From Nectonema munidae (lineage: Eukaryota > Nematomorpha > Nectonematoida > Nectonematidae), in assembly GCA_030549495.1 (NCBI GenBank), contig JAUIRK010000567.1:102501-166500 (forward strand): a stretch of 64,000 nt of DNA. The letters run 5' to 3'. The position numbers and the translations under genes are program-made. The notes beneath the pieces were generated by a model. It was not told the origin of the DNA and made no database searches. It saw nothing but the letters and a program-made list of their open reading frames with translations. The first letter of the stretch is position 1, and each line of letters opens with the position of its first letter. Positions 1 through 13,019 of the stretch are shown piece after piece.

Positions 1-329
1 TTAATTTATGTAAACTTTTTTTTTCTTTGTAAAATTTTTTTTAAGATTTTGTTGTAAGGATATCTTTTTAAAAAACAATACCCAAAATATATCGTAAAAA
101 CTCATTATTTAAAAATATATATCTATACATTAACGACATCTAAATTTCTCATTGAATACTTCAAATGAAGCCTTTTCTTTATATGTGTTTGTAGTTAATT
201 CACATCCTCAAACATAAAGAAATGAATGCTCTGTCAAATCCTTTATTTACTTATATCTGTGAAAATAGAATAAATAGTAGTCGTAACTAACGAACTTATT
301 AAGGGCATATCGTTTATACTTATCCAAAA

Positions 330-1060
330 AACAGCTGATACAAATTTTTTTTTCTCAGTGATCTACGATTTTGAGCGTTTTTAGCATGAGGTTCTCTATC
401 CCAATGACCTATAACAAAATTCTGTCTTCAAAATCATTCATCTAATGATATAACTAATTCATTGAAGGTATCCGCATCCTCATTTCCTGCCACAAATGCC
501 AAATTCTTGAAATGACAATGCTGAAATGCATGGCATCGTATTCTCTCCACAAACACTGGCAAAAAATCAGCCATACACATTTGTGTTTGAGAAACATGCT
601 GTGACGCAATTGATAGCTGCTATTTCATAATCAATAGTGACTGAAACAGGATTAAGATCTAATCTCACCTGTTTGAGTATGCTAAAAATCATATTATAAG
701 TATGTTCGCTTTTGTGATAAAGGAACTGCATGGCTTGGATCCAGCAAAACATGTACAATGGTCTTTCAAAGCAAGAATTTCTAAATCTCAAGACGTTGAT
801 AGAATTTTCAGATAGTCACTTTCATAAAAAAACAAACTTTCTCTTCTAATTGTTTTCTTCAGGCCGTCAGTTAAAAAGTTTCCGTATGGTACTGTACGTT
901 GTCTTTTTCAGGAAGAACACTTGATGAATCGAGTGTATAATAATCAGTTCACTAGTGCAATTTTGTTTAATATTTGTAGTTCCTTCCTCTGAATGTTTGG
1001 CTTTTTCTTTTATAATGTTAGCATACGGGCAGTATCCCGAGGATGCAAGTGATTACTAGA
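330..1060 (-). pseudogene. MULE-type (FLYWCH-associated) transposase remnant
   Basis: The clearest open piece is 567-791 on the minus strand. It reads ERPLYMFCWIQAMQFLYHKS, then DLNPVSVTIDYEIAAINCVT, then FSNTNVYG. This order matches the MULE transposase core: a plausible 'PLY-hA-v' strand, a Y-x-x-h motif, then a catalytic-type acidic residue in D-Y-E-x-A-A and the 'f-x-n-x-x-v-x-G' that precedes C-x-x-H. Downstream (below 567) fragments such as NLAFVAGNEDADTFNELVIS correspond to the 'LAFVP-x-D-V-x-x-A-F' stretch. Upstream, SNHLHPRD near 1030-1050 resembles the H-x-H-P segment after a FLYWCH finger. The frame is broken by several stops and shifts, so it is a dead copy. No terminal repeats were identified. 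Confidence 0.6.
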
Positions 1061-2536
1061 TCCTTCTTGAACAATTTCGTTGATCGTTTTTAACCCCCAC
1101 TACACTTTCCTTTGCATTCATATTGCCAGGAAGTTAGACTGTATTTTCTTCTATCAACAAAATAGACGTAGGCGTCGAGTAAAAGTTTTTTCCACCTTGT
1201 CTTGTTGGTATGATTTCCATGATCTGTGTGGATATAAGGAATATATATGAAAATGTATAGAAGGAAACAAAGCATGTTTCAAAGTTGTTTCTCAGTAGAC
1301 AAAAAAACAATAAAAATGTATCAAGTATGGAAAATTAATGAATGGTAAAAAAAAAAGTAACCAAATGTCCGTCGGCGAAATGTCTATCGACCAAATATTC
1401 AGTCACAGTGCAGTTAGTGTCGAATGAGTAGAAAACCTTGTACTGAGTATTTCTTCATTAAGCTGATCAAGTTCATTAAAATCCTCATTGAATAAGTTTG
1501 GAAATCAAAAGGGAGTCTGGCAGATCCGTGGGATCATCTGCCTCACACACTTTGATGTCAAAGGGGCATAGATAGAATTTCTGAAATGTTATATATATAT
1601 CAACCTTCTTGCATGCTTTTCCTTGTCAGTGTGAAATAGGTTGGCGCATTTTTGACAAAAGATGGGTCACTCAGTTTCAAATAAAATTCTTTCGTTCTGA
1701 CTGACTGTCTGCTTACCCAGATAATGAGATAGCGTAATCTGGTGGGGACCAACATCATCAACGACAAAAATAAATGAAGAGTTAGCTAAAAAGTATCAAT
1801 TAGCGTGTAAGTAAAAATCCTTACACGCATTTGATATTTCCTTTTCCTGAAGAAGGCATAACAGCCGAAAATTCTTGAAAAACTTTTTTTTTAATTTTAA
1901 ATCACATCAATAAATTGTTCTTTTCTTGATTTATTTATAATTATTTTTGTTTGAAGTGAATTAGTTGCAATTTTATAATTTGGTGTTGGAATATGTATAC
2001 ATTTTTTTCACAAAGAAAGTCGACGCAGTTATTTATCCTACGCAAAAAGAAAACTGTTATAATATTTTCATTTTATTTTTTTCAGCTAGCATAGTTTTTT
2101 GATTTTGATTTTGAGCTGCCTTTCTAGAACTGGTACAGTCTCTTCTTTATTTCTTGCTTCTTTGCATAATTCATCTAATAAGTAAACATTAGTGTTAAAA
2201 CTTCTAAATTAAAAAATTCGCCCTTCCTTCCCCCACCCCCTCCCAACCATCCTCTAAAAAGTTTAATTTTTTTCCTCTGCTGTCTTGTAAACTAAAATCT
2301 TTGATTATAATATTTTTATTGAAAAAATGTTGTTTTCAACATGAAAAAAAGCATCCAATATAGTTCATCTTTATATATTTATTTTGAAGAAAGGAAATTT
2401 TTAGAGAAGACACGAAATCTTTTCTAGGATATGCTTTTGACCTAAATTCTCCTACGCTTGGAGTGTAGATCTGGATGAAATTTGAAGTTTTTCAACACAA
2501 AATTTTCTTGATGGAGATTCCCACATATTATTTTCG
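1061..2536. other. AT-rich spacer, no gene seen
   Basis: No supported coding frame. At 1355-1405 there is a short degenerate repeat of the 'ACCAAATGTCCGTCG' type; a related 'AAATGTTCGTCGG' occurs near 33300, so this may be a dispersed-repeat fragment. A pyrimidine-rich patch lies at 2221-2255. Confidence 0.4.
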
Positions 2537-2543
2537 TACTTAA

Positions 2544-4832
2544 GGCATACACTGTAAATAATGTGTTTAGAATCTAAACGTCAAATTTGTCTCGACTTTT
2601 AAACGCGTTTATACTAAAACATAATTTGAGGCGTATAGATTTAAACACTTCTGACGTAATCATTTTAAATATGATTTATGTTTACCGTTTATATGTATAA
2701 TTTGCTACTAAACTATTTGGACAAATTTAAGCTTAAAAATGTGTTAAAAAAGTGAGTCTAAAAACTTTATTCAAACTACTTTCAATATATAGAGAAAAAA
2801 ATCGGTTTTTACATCAAAATTCTTTATAACATTTTTCAAATTTTATAAGGTTTGATCCCTTATAAAACGGTCTCGAATCCTCCAAAATTTCTTTTTGCAG
2901 AAAACCCAAAAGTTGAAAACTTTTTGGATAGTGTAAGTCAAGCACAAAATAAATCTATAGTAGCCAGGTTATTGCCATCTTGATATCATTATCACAGGTG
3001 TAAATCAATCCATCGGCAACTATTTTGATTTTTGAAACTTGATTGCTTTCCAGAAAAATTAAGAGCTTGGGTGACGAGTTTATGTTAGAAGTTTTTTCTG
3101 ACTGTTCTTCAAAAGACTCCTAAAATACTAGAATATAATGGAATACTTATAAAAATTAAAATATATACTTTTATCTCTTCCATTAAAAAAACTTTGTTTT
3201 GATTTTTTTTGACTTTAAACTTATTTTCTAAAACTTTCAATATTTTATATTCAATCATGAATTCTTCTAAACTTTGGAACTCCTGTAAAAATACCTAATG
3301 TATATATACATTTCTAAAGAAACAAAAAAACTCTTACATCAGAATTTATTTCTAAATAATATTTCAGTCTTTGAAACAAAACAGTCCAGTTTTCTTTTAT
3401 ATTGCTTCTTTTTTCAACTCAGGCTTCAACAAGTAAAATTCTTCCTCAATCTAAATAGAAATAAAGAAAATATATAAAATTACAAAATTTCCTAAAAAGC
3501 TTACGTTTTTCAAACTTCTTAAAAATTTAAAAATTTTAGTTATAGAGTATACATTTTCTCCAATCATAGCTTCTACTGCGTTTCTTCTTCTTGGAAAAGT
3601 TATTTTAAGAGCAGAACAATAATTTTCCGTATCCCTATTTTCAAAAGAATCTAACACTTCTTGCTCATCATTATGCATCAATTGTCCGAATGTGTTGTAA
3701 TCTTCTTTTGTCCTCAAACAATCGTCGCTCAAAGCATGAAATGATATTTCTTCGATCATTTTATCAAAAATTTTCAAAACCTCCCTTTTTCTCAAATAAT
3801 TTTCTAACTGAGAAAGTTTGGGCAGATTTTTTGCTGTAATATTTTCTGTGTGTTTTTCGTTAGTCAAGTTTTGTAATAAAGAAGCAGAATTTGATGAAAT
3901 TTCATTTATGGAAACTCTAGAAAGGCCATTCGAAGTATTCAAATTTTTACTTTTACCATATGAAACTAGCATGTCAAGTTTTTTAAGATGTCCAATAGAA
4001 GACTAACTTAAGTTCAACTAAAAATGCTGAATCATAATAATTTCCTGTTTCTAACCTTGAACATTCAACATTTAAGTCATCACTATCATCGTAAAGCGTA
4101 TCGTGATGATCATAGCTGTCTGATCTACCTAAATGTTTGCGATTACAATGTTTCCTAAAAGCCTTATAATTCCTGAAAGAAACACTACACCCTTTAAAAG
4201 AACAATTTACAATAAAGTTAGGATCATTTCTATGACGATAAACTAAGGGAGACAAAAAATCACTGTGGTTTGAGCAAAAAAAAGTACAAATTTTACATTT
4301 ATGCATTGGGGTTATTAAAAATTTGTATATTAATATAATACTAAACCTATTTTTTGAATAATTATAATAATAAACCTGTAAGAAGGGGAATAATGATGAC
4401 ACTTGATTTCGGAAGCAGTGTAAAAACAAAAGCAAATTCTAGTACACCTGTAATAAGAGAAACGTAAGGGCACTTCTTTAAACTTGAAAATAGTGACAAA
4501 CTGCAAGAACGAACTTCTGTAAGCTTTTGAGTTTAGTTGGTATACTGACGCAAATCTTATAATAGCAGCCAGATGTCCTTATGTAAGAAGAACGAGAGAA
4601 ACGCCTCAACTTTCACTTCTCAGAGTTGAGTTGGGTGAGATATCTTATATACATTCAATACATCTCTCAACCATATTGTGTACTAATTAGACTCGTTCTA
4701 ATCGCATCTGTGACATGTTAGTTGTTAAGATGTTTGCCATTTTTAGTAACTTGTAAAGCGTTGTGTTTACAGCTGAAACGCGTTTAAGCAGCCTAAGTAA
4801 TGAAATTCTAAACACATTATTTACAGTGTAGA
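2544..4832 (-). mobile_element. TIR element (2.3 kb) carrying a spliced zinc-finger gene
   Basis: The sequence at 2548-2573, beginning TACACTGTAAATAATGTG, recurs in perfect inverted orientation at 4805-4830 (26 of 26 bases). A second inverted match, AAACGCGTTT, lies just inside both ends (about 2600 and 4777). The 7-mer TACTTAA sits outside both ends (2537-2543 and 4833-4839), so the target duplication is either TACTTAA or TTAA. TTAA would fit Kolobok, piggyBac or IS4EU-type elements, but the ends do not match piggyBac. The only coding content is the five-exon gene on the minus strand. No DDE transposase or helicase was recognised, so the superfamily is unassigned. Confidence 0.75.
2955..4306 (-). 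pseudogene. Five-exon C2H2 zinc-finger gene in the TIR element, slightly broken
   Basis: It reads from ATG at 4306 to TAG at 2957-2955. The N-terminus (MHKCKICTFFCSNHSDF...) holds a C-x2-C...H-x-H finger and a second one, C-x4-C-x4-F-x2-Y-x2-F-x2-H-x4-H, residues about 3-60. Proteins of this layout occur in many copies in aquatic animal genomes, but I know no function for them. Exons on the minus strand: 4306 to about 3990, about 3985 to 3505, 3450-3338, 3282-3169, 3119-2955. The three downstream introns are 54, 55 and 49 nt with GTAAGC, GTAAGA and GTATAT donors and TTTAG, ACAG and TTTAG acceptors, all in phase 0. The last exon contains ADGLIYTCDNDIKMAITWLL, then stop. Two single-base frame problems are seen: one near 4000 at the exon 1-2 junction and one in an A-run of exon 3, whose 113-nt length is one short of a multiple of three. 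The copy is therefore probably inactive, though young. Confidence 0.6.
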
Positions 4833-5238
4833 TACTTAAAATGTGAAGTTGCTTTCTTTTCTAAGAAAAATTCAACTTTCATAAAATATTTTCATGTTCT
4901 CTATAAGCTCCATCTTGCTTGCTGTAAATCGTGCAATTTTTGCAAATTCAAATTTTAGCGAATGAGTTCTTTGTAAAGATTTCGGGAATTGTTGATGAAT
5001 ATTTGTTAGTAAGATTTTTTTTAATAACGATATCTATAATTTTTGGGAATTAAAATATCAATCTTACCAAAATTTCAAGATTTAAGGCCTCTTATTATCT
5101 TAATTATCTTTTTATTCAAAAAATTACATCAGTTATCACAACCATTGATATTACTAATAAGAATGCTAAACTTTCATACACATAAGAAAGGCTTCTCTTG
5201 AAAAACAACACAAGTTGCCTGGATTCAAAGATAATATT

Positions 5239-5264
5239 ATCTATCTATCTATCTATCTATCTAT
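5239..5264. repeat. (ATCT)n microsatellite
   Basis: Six to seven uninterrupted tetranucleotide units. Confidence 0.95.
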
Positions 5265-5269
5265 ACAAT

Positions 5270-8200
5270 ATTTTTTTTGAAATTTTCAGTGTTTTAAACA
5301 ATTTTGATTGGCTAATCCAAAAATATGCTGGCCTCATTACTGGCTATGCATTAACCTATACTGGTAGTGAGCGAGTGTTAAAAGGCTGTCTATATACTTT
5401 TCAAACTACATTATTGTATTCAATACTGCATATTGATCCTTTACGAATATGAGATATAATGATGAATAGCTTACTATATTTAAAAGACATTGTTTGCAAA
5501 GAAGGCCAAGCACGAACACGATCTTGATAAGATGGGAAAGATAAAAGGACTGATTAAGTGGTTGATGCCCATTATAACAATATCGAGACAAAGATCTAAA
5601 TATTATACATGAAGGCATGAGAAATATCTGAACAAATCGAAATCTAGTATGCCTCAAAATCGATGAAAAAGTAATGAATAAACGGAACACTAATTGTGCT
5701 TGCGCATTTGCGTTGCTAGATAGTAATATAGCATAGTCTCGATACTAGCACACAAGAAGCACCAAAATTGCTTGGAATGAAAATAAACCAAAAGATCCGT
5801 CCTGCGTTATGGATAATCTCAAAGATTGTCTTTACAGAAAAAATTTGATTTGCAATAATTTGCGGATGAAGAAGAGGAAGAAATTTATTAAAAAAATCAT
5901 TAAAGTTAACAAACTAGTGGATGAAAGTTTTTTTAATTACTACACTCCGATTTTATCCAATTTACAACATAAATCAGGTTTGCCAGATTTTCGAATCATA
6001 AAATCGGGACAAAAGGTTTTTGAAAAAAATCAATACCAAATTTTTTTGTTCCTCACCAAAATAAATAATATGAAAAATACTTTGAAAGAAAAAGAAGAAT
6101 TATTACACTAAAAAGAGATAAATCAATCATAATTAGAGATACATTTGTTCAAACTCCTTTTTAACAATTAAAAGATTGATCAGTGAAAAACCAGGATTCT
6201 TTTATAAATGGAGATAGAATGTGACTATGCCAACCCTAACCTTAACCTATCCGAGTTTTACGAAGAAATCAGTAATGACGGTCACTTTTTAGTTATAAGG
6301 TGCAAAATTGCCTCGAAGTTGTAATGTTATTCAAGGTTATGTAATATTGTTGTGTAGGAATGATAGAATGAGGTTTACTCTATTTGATATATGAATCAGT
6401 TAAATTTGTTTAAGGAAAAACAAAAGAATCTTTATTGACAAATCTTCTCTTAGGTGTTAAACTTTTTGAAGTCAGGAGAATGAAATAATTTAATATGAAA
6501 GATAACTCTACGAAATCGTCAATGGAGGAGGTTAAGAACGACTAATTTAGAATGAATCTTCAAAGAAAAAATTGATTGACATTTGATTGGATGATTGGCT
6601 AAGCTTTTGTATCATTGATCCGTAAATATCAATACTAATATATATGAATACTAATGATGATGATTATTATATTATTTTAATTATAATAAAAATGGTTTCC
6701 AATTTTTTGACGCATGATTAGCTAAATTCTTCAAAGAAGAGAGCGCTTGTTTGCGCTGATGGAGATTAGCATTTTACGAATAGTAATTTTGGAAATCAAT
6801 ACACACAGCATTCAATATATAAGATAATAATAATAATATTATAGATTAGATTTTATGAGTAGCAGGGTATTGCCTATTAATAATAATAATATAGGGATTT
6901 TTATTATAGATAGGATCTCCATTTCACTAACATTATGCATGTTAATTAAAAATTTAGATGTAGAATTAGTCTTTATTATTGAATCTAAATTAGTATAATT
7001 TCTTTTTATATTCCTATAAGATTTTCGGATAACTTTTTTTGTCCATTTTTTGCTTTGCATATTTATACAGGAATAAAAGAATTCCAAGATGTCTTCTTCT
7101 TTCATTACGCATTGAAGTTCTGTATGGTGTGTTATTATTCGATTCATTATTGAAACTTGATATATTAATCAAGTTTAACTTTTTATCAGTATAAAAATTA
7201 TCTGTATGGCTTGATAGAATATGTTTAAATTAAAATTTTAAATGAAATCACCTACATAACGTTTATGCATCAGACGAAAAGCTTCTTCCATTTTAATTAA
7301 AGATGCCATCAAAATACCTTGAGTTTGGATTCTGAAATTCATTCTTTAAAAAAGATTTTGCAATTTTACACTGAGAATCAAATGGAGAATTTGTGAAGCA
7401 TTTTGTTCAGTTGCCCTATTTTATTGATCCCTAAAAATTCTACATTTCTACGCTTTAAATGTTCAACTGCAATAAATCTCTCTTTTTGTCTAAACTTTGT
7501 TTAATTCAAAACATGCCAATTTTATCAGGGGGTGAGACACATTTTTTTAATCAATAGCATATTTTATTCATCCTTATAGGAAGATAAAATATTGAATTTG
7601 TATAATTATTTTTTGAATTGTGGGGGGAGGAGAAGGGGGCGAAGCAGAAATTCAGTCTATGAGTGCTTTCCAACCCCTCATATCAATTTTTATATTTTTT
7701 AAGAAGTTTTCGTATAAAATAAATTTTAAATTTTCTATTTAAAACATAAAAATAAAAATTGGGTGAACCAAAAAATTGTAACAAGCAAAAATATTAAAAT
7801 AGCTTAAATTTTTCAAAATCTTTATTTTAAATCGATACTTGAATTAAAATTCAAAGAAGTACACGTCTTTCCTTCTATCTCTTCGATTGTTTTTATCATT
7901 CCAAAAATATATCTAATTTAACAAGCTGAAACAGCTTTATTTTCTGCTAAAAATTAAAACAGTTTTTCTATTTAAAACGTTTGGAAAACAAGTAAAAAAT
8001 ATTTTACATTTTAGCTTTAAAATCATTTTGATAAAAGAAATATATTTTTGTTAGGCTATCTAAAAAATATTTAAAAGTAAATCTCTGTATTAAAAAATTA
8101 GATAACATAATTAATAAGGGCTTTAATTTGGAGAGATTGAGAATCGAAGCAGAGCGATTAGATCTGTTCCCAGTTCGCAACACTTCAACCATAAAGTGAT

Positions 8201-9870
8201 CTGTCAACAAATGAAAATTATGAAATTTTTGAGAAGCATTTTGATGACTACAGCACTTCTCAACCTCAGGATCCGCCCCTGTCATCAATCAAAATATGTC
8301 GTAGAATTTTGCTTCAAAATCATTAATGCACTTCATAATTAAAAATATGATTAATAAAAGGTTTTAAGCATTCAATTGTATCGCGTTGATGGTTGATGTT
8401 TTAAATATAACTTTTATGTATGTATGTATGTATATGATAATATATTACTTTTGTGAAAAATAGAGATTAAGTTGAAAGACTGTGATTGGTTAAAAAATGT
8501 GTCAATCTAGTCAATTCGAAAGTGCATAAAATGTTTTGCAAAAATTGAAATGCGACATAACTTTTTTCAAAATTATAATTTCAGGATGTGAAGAGAATTA
8601 AAAAAGTTTTCCAAGTCAAAGATCGCTATTTCAACTCTCCTCTCCCACAACAAACAAGAGATCATTCTTTCAAAATCTACCTCTTCTATTTTTTGCGCAC
8701 TTTGCGTAATGAATCTTCTTGACGTGACAAAGTTCATTCTCTTTTACCTACTTCAAAACATTTTTACAACTTCAGGTTAGCGCTTAATCTTCATTTGCAT
8801 TCATTAACAATGAATATTCGTGAATGAGATTCGATTTTGGGTAATGGGGAATATGAATAAAATGCTTCTTTGATTTTTATTTAATAATGTATACACATAA
8901 TTCAATATTCAATGCTCTGTTTTTTGAGTATGCTTGAATTTATAAATTATTTTATTGTATTTTCTTGAAATTTGTGATTTAATGGGTCCCAGATTAAGCA
9001 CATATGTTGAACATTATTGTAAAAATATAACATTCGGCATTGCCTTTTATAGAAAGTGAAAAATGCTGTATTTTTTATTCATATCAAATATCTAAATCAT
9101 GGTATGCCAAATTTTTCTGACGCGAAACTCTTTATGGTTTATCCCTTAGTTTAATATTTTCTTATAATGTAGCAAAAAAGTTTTTTCAAAGTTATTTACC
9201 AAGTTTTACAATGCGTTTATTAAACATTTTAAACATTCGTTTTTTTCACGGAACGCGAATTAGCGGAACCGCTGTTTTCCCCGCTAATCGATGTTGGGAA
9301 ACAGATTTAAACCAGTAAACTCTTATAGCTAACTAAACAATAAACGGGCTAATAAGCCTATACTGACTTATCAAAGAACTAAATTTTTGCCTTATTGACT
9401 GACAGGAAACTGGAAAACAAGTAACTATATAAGTATAATTAACTTTTTGAATAACAAGTATTTATATCGCTAATCCTCTATCCCTACTTAAAAGTTCAAA
9501 ACCTTTTTTTAAGAATTTACCTGACCATAGGAGACGGCTTTGTTATAAAAAATATTTTTTTGTAAAAATTATTATTAGTGTGAGAATTCTATTTTTACAT
9601 TTATAAAAAGTCGTTTATCGCATTCAATAAATGATTTAATTACAACAGTTGATTGATTTCTTTTTATTTTGATCCCTTATAAGATGCAATATCAAAATTT
9701 TCAAAATTCTAATATTGTATTTGTCATTTCGTTTTAAAAATGTTTTTATATCACTACTTGTTTCAGTTTTTAAAGCTTTTCTTTTATATCTTATTTATAT
9801 TGTCAATAATCCTTTTTCTTTTGTCTCTTTTTTCTAAAATTTTTTTTTTATAAAATTTGCAATTCTTCAT
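5270..9870. other. Long AT-rich stretch without a supported gene
   Basis: There are open frames of about 100 codons (for example 5809-6111 on + and 6839-7147 on -), but they are K/N/I/F-rich, have no recognisable motif and look like chance frames in AT-rich DNA. A short (GTAT)n run is at 8416-8433. G-rich patches at 7528-7536 and 7620-7640 may be eroded MITE ends, but no inverted partner was found. Confidence 0.4.
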
Positions 9871-9873
9871 TTT

Positions 9874-10131
9874 TTGACTCTTTTGGGCGTTTTGATAAAA
9901 AAATTCCGTCGTCCTACTTTTAAGTTCATAAATGATTCTTTGAGTTGTAAAGCTGAGTGGATTAGCAAAAAAGGATTATATCTTTTCATTGAAATATCTT
10001 GTCATTCTCTGAGAATGCATCAGTGGCAAACTCAATTCCTTGAAGCCTTTAGACGTGCTTTCAATGAAAGCAATTTTAATAACCTATTAATAGTAAAGAC
10101 TAGCGTCTTAAGATCTGAATATCACAATTAA
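9874..10131 (+). other. Unidentified 85-codon open frame
   Basis: This frame is less AT-biased than its surroundings and contains SLSCKAEWISKKGLYLFIEI and RMHQWQTQFLEAFRRAFNES, the latter looking like an amphipathic helix. I do not recognise it. It has no clear promoter or splice context, and may be an eroded repeat or an orphan exon. Confidence 0.2.
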
Positions 10132-10724
10132 AATGATCTTGTAAGAGAAACCAAATTTGAGCTATCATAGTAGGATATTCAGCCAAAGCAAATTCTTCTA
10201 CTTCAGAATTCGATGATGTAGCAAATGGACAGCGGGAATCATACATAAATGATGTCTCCTAAAATTTTAAAATTTTTGGGGTTCTGATTTACTAAAAAGT
10301 TAATTCCATTTATTATTTCACTTTCAGACTTTTAGACTTTTCAATGAATTACAAAATATAATTCAGTCAATTAGGAATGTAGTGATTGATAGGAATCGGT
10401 ATTGTCATCGATAATGTTTGAGTAATATTTCCAAAAATATCCGTAATTCAAAGATTCTTTATACAACTTCAAACCAAAAGTTATTTTTAAGTTTTACTTT
10501 ATTTTTGACTTAGTTACTACTTCTACTAAACTACCTTAACAAAAGCTTAATTTTTTTTACGTTTTAACTTAAAGCTTTTCAAAAACATATTTTTCCAATA
10601 AAAAACAATCGCTTGCAAAACTTAATTTACGAACTTTTTATTTTATTTGGCAAAAATTGAAGATTTTATTTAATCTTTTATTTTCGGTTTTTAAAACAAT
10701 ATTATAATATTTCATCGGGGTCCA

Positions 10725-10960
10725 CTCAAAAGCCCTGTAGTCAGAGAGGGGAGGGAGGGTGAGGGGTGGCAAATATTTTCTGGAAGAAGAATTTTTTTTA
10801 AAAAGAATAGAAAATTGCTCATTTTAAAAATTGATGAAATGATTACTTAAAATGGACTAATCTTTATGAAGAAGGGAGCAGGCTGCTGTTCACACGGATG
10901 CGTAGTGCCAAAGTTCAGAAGTTCTAGGGGTAAAAGTTTTAGTGACGCCTTCCTTTATAT
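10725..10960. other. G-rich patches, possible eroded repeat
   Basis: A G/A-rich run at 10744-10772 and a higher-GC segment at 10875-10955 stand out from the AT-rich background. No inverted ends or target duplication could be paired. Confidence 0.25.
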
Positions 10961-11875
10961 ATACTGCCATTGTTTTGTTCAGGCTCCATCTTAGGTAGAC
11001 TTTTTTTCATTAACTAAATTTTAAATAATATTTTGAAAGAAGAATCTTAGAAAATGAATGACAGGTTTGAGATCATTCCATTGCATAGGGCTGGCAAATT
11101 TTTACATCATCAAACTGGGACGAAAATGTTATTGGAAAAATGGAAGTTAAAATGTTTTCTAAAAATCAAACATGATATTTTATACTAAAAAAAGAAATTA
11201 AGCGGTTTCACCAAAAATTTTGGAATTGATTCCCCCCCAATATCATAGATTAAATTTCGGTGATGATGCTGCTAGGTTTCAAAATGTGGCGCATATCAAT
11301 TTATTAGCACTTCTTCCATCTTCTTGTCGCGTTTTATCTTCTGGATTGTGTGTATCGATTTATCAAAATTCTTTGAATGCATGACAAAATTCTCCTTATA
11401 ACTTTGATTCTGGTGTATGGACGAGAAGCACCCTCCCTCTCTCCCTCCCTTACGCTGTATGCAGTGTGCAATGCACTGTGCATATAAAGTGTATGTAGCT
11501 TTTTGCAATTTGTTTCTAACTTACTCATACAGCCAAGATTTATTTATGTGTTAATCTTTTAACAACTCCATTCCATATTTCACAAAGGATGCAGGAAAAA
11601 CCGAACTTTCTCTCACACACCCTTCATCTTAAATACAAATTTCCTCCTATTTGACTCTACCACAGGTTACCCCACTCTTTCTCAACAACAGTCATTCCAA
11701 TGCTCTCACATATTGTGAGTTGACAAAGATGGATTCAATCTTTTTTATGAGACTACTTTTTTTTCCCAAGAATTAAATAAAAACAAAATACTTTTTTCAA
11801 AAGGGATAAGACTTTGAGTGCTTTTTCGTTTTGTGGACGCCACTCAATTTATTGAGAGGCCACGTTGCTTTAAAT

Positions 11876-12581
11876 CAGTGGTTCTTAATTAAGACAAGGG
11901 GCGCACCCCCTTAGCCGGACGCGAGTAACTTCTAAGAGGAGGCGTGACTTAAAATGAAATCGTTTCTGAAAGGTGAGCAAATATAAACAATTTTATGAAA
12001 TAAATGAATAAATAGCGCTCATTGTCATTACTTATTCACAATCTTTAAATTAAAAGTTTTTTTATAAAAAAATATTTTTTTTAAGTTTACATAACAAACT
12101 TGGTTATGTATTTTTTTAATTTTGAGTTGTAATGTCAAAGGAATAAATTTAGTCATTTACTTCGTAATATCTTACTAATAATAATCATCAAATAAATGTC
12201 AAATATATAATTACTAAAAAGTTTGATCAGTATCTCACCTATTTATATTCATTGTTAATAAAGAGAATATCAGAGTTCTGGCAAGACCTCCGCGGAGACA
12301 ACTTGCCAGACCTTATTATATATTTAAATGTATAAATCCTAAAATGCAAACACAAACATACTTAAAATAAAAATTTTCAAAAAATATTTTACAACATTTC
12401 AAAAATTCTACATAAAAGTTCAAAACACTTAACTTTGAAATTGCAGTTTTATTTCATATATATTTAAAATATTTTTTATTTTTCCTTAAAATTTAGGGGG
12501 AAATTAAATGTATGTAGATGCAAGGGGGCGTGAGGAGAAAGGTTTGGTGGGGCATGATGATAAAAAGATTGAGAGCTACTG
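11876..12581. mobile_element. Non-autonomous hAT element (706 bp)
   Basis: The left end CAGTGGTTCTTAA and the reverse complement of the right end, CAGTAGCTCTCAA, are imperfect inverted repeats of the common hAT 'CAGTGGTTCTCAA' type. Both are followed by G/C-rich subterminal sequence (GGGGCGCACCCCC and the complement of GGGGGCGTGAGG). Flanking 8-mers CTTTAAAT (11868-11875) and TTTTAAAT (12582-12589) match at 7 of 8 positions, as expected for a hAT target duplication. The interior is AT-rich and has no transposase. It includes a hairpin at 12277-12310. Confidence 0.85.
12277..12310. repeat. Hairpin with a palindromic loop
   Basis: TCTGGCAAG at 12277-12285 pairs perfectly with CTTGCCAGA at 12302-12310. 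The loop contains the self-complementary decamer CTCCGCGGAG at 12288-12297. It lies inside the hAT element. Confidence 0.75.
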
Positions 12582-13019
12582 TTTTAAATCAATAAATGGG
12601 ATAATTTTTTTCCCTAATTTTCATTTATGCAGAATCTTTCTCGTTGTAGTAATTCTTTTTCTTGCAAATACGCTACAGCATCTTCCACTGTTTTAACCTC
12701 TGTTGTTAATACAGGAATTGGTTGGTGAAATTTTGAAAGCTGCCCCAAGCACAAGTGGCAGCTTGAATTCTTTTGATTGGGCCTCCGCTTCATTTTATAT
12801 TAAAAAATTTTTAAAAGTATTTATTTTCTATAACTTGCCAAAATTCCATTTCAAAGAAAGCTTCAAAACAAGTTTAAGTCATTTTATTCAAAGTTATTAA
12901 TCCTCAATATAATATATGAAATTTTGTATACTCTGCACTATTTTGTGTACAAAGTGTATGCATTTTAAAAAAGCTTTAGAAGTGTAAAAATAAGACGTAT
13001 ACAACTTTATTTTATTTAC

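Noticed and set aside
2540-4839. Calling the TIR element piggyBac because of TTAA
   Set aside because: The ends do not resemble piggyBac ends, and no DDD transposase or cysteine-rich domain is present. The TTAA lies inside a longer TACTTAA match.
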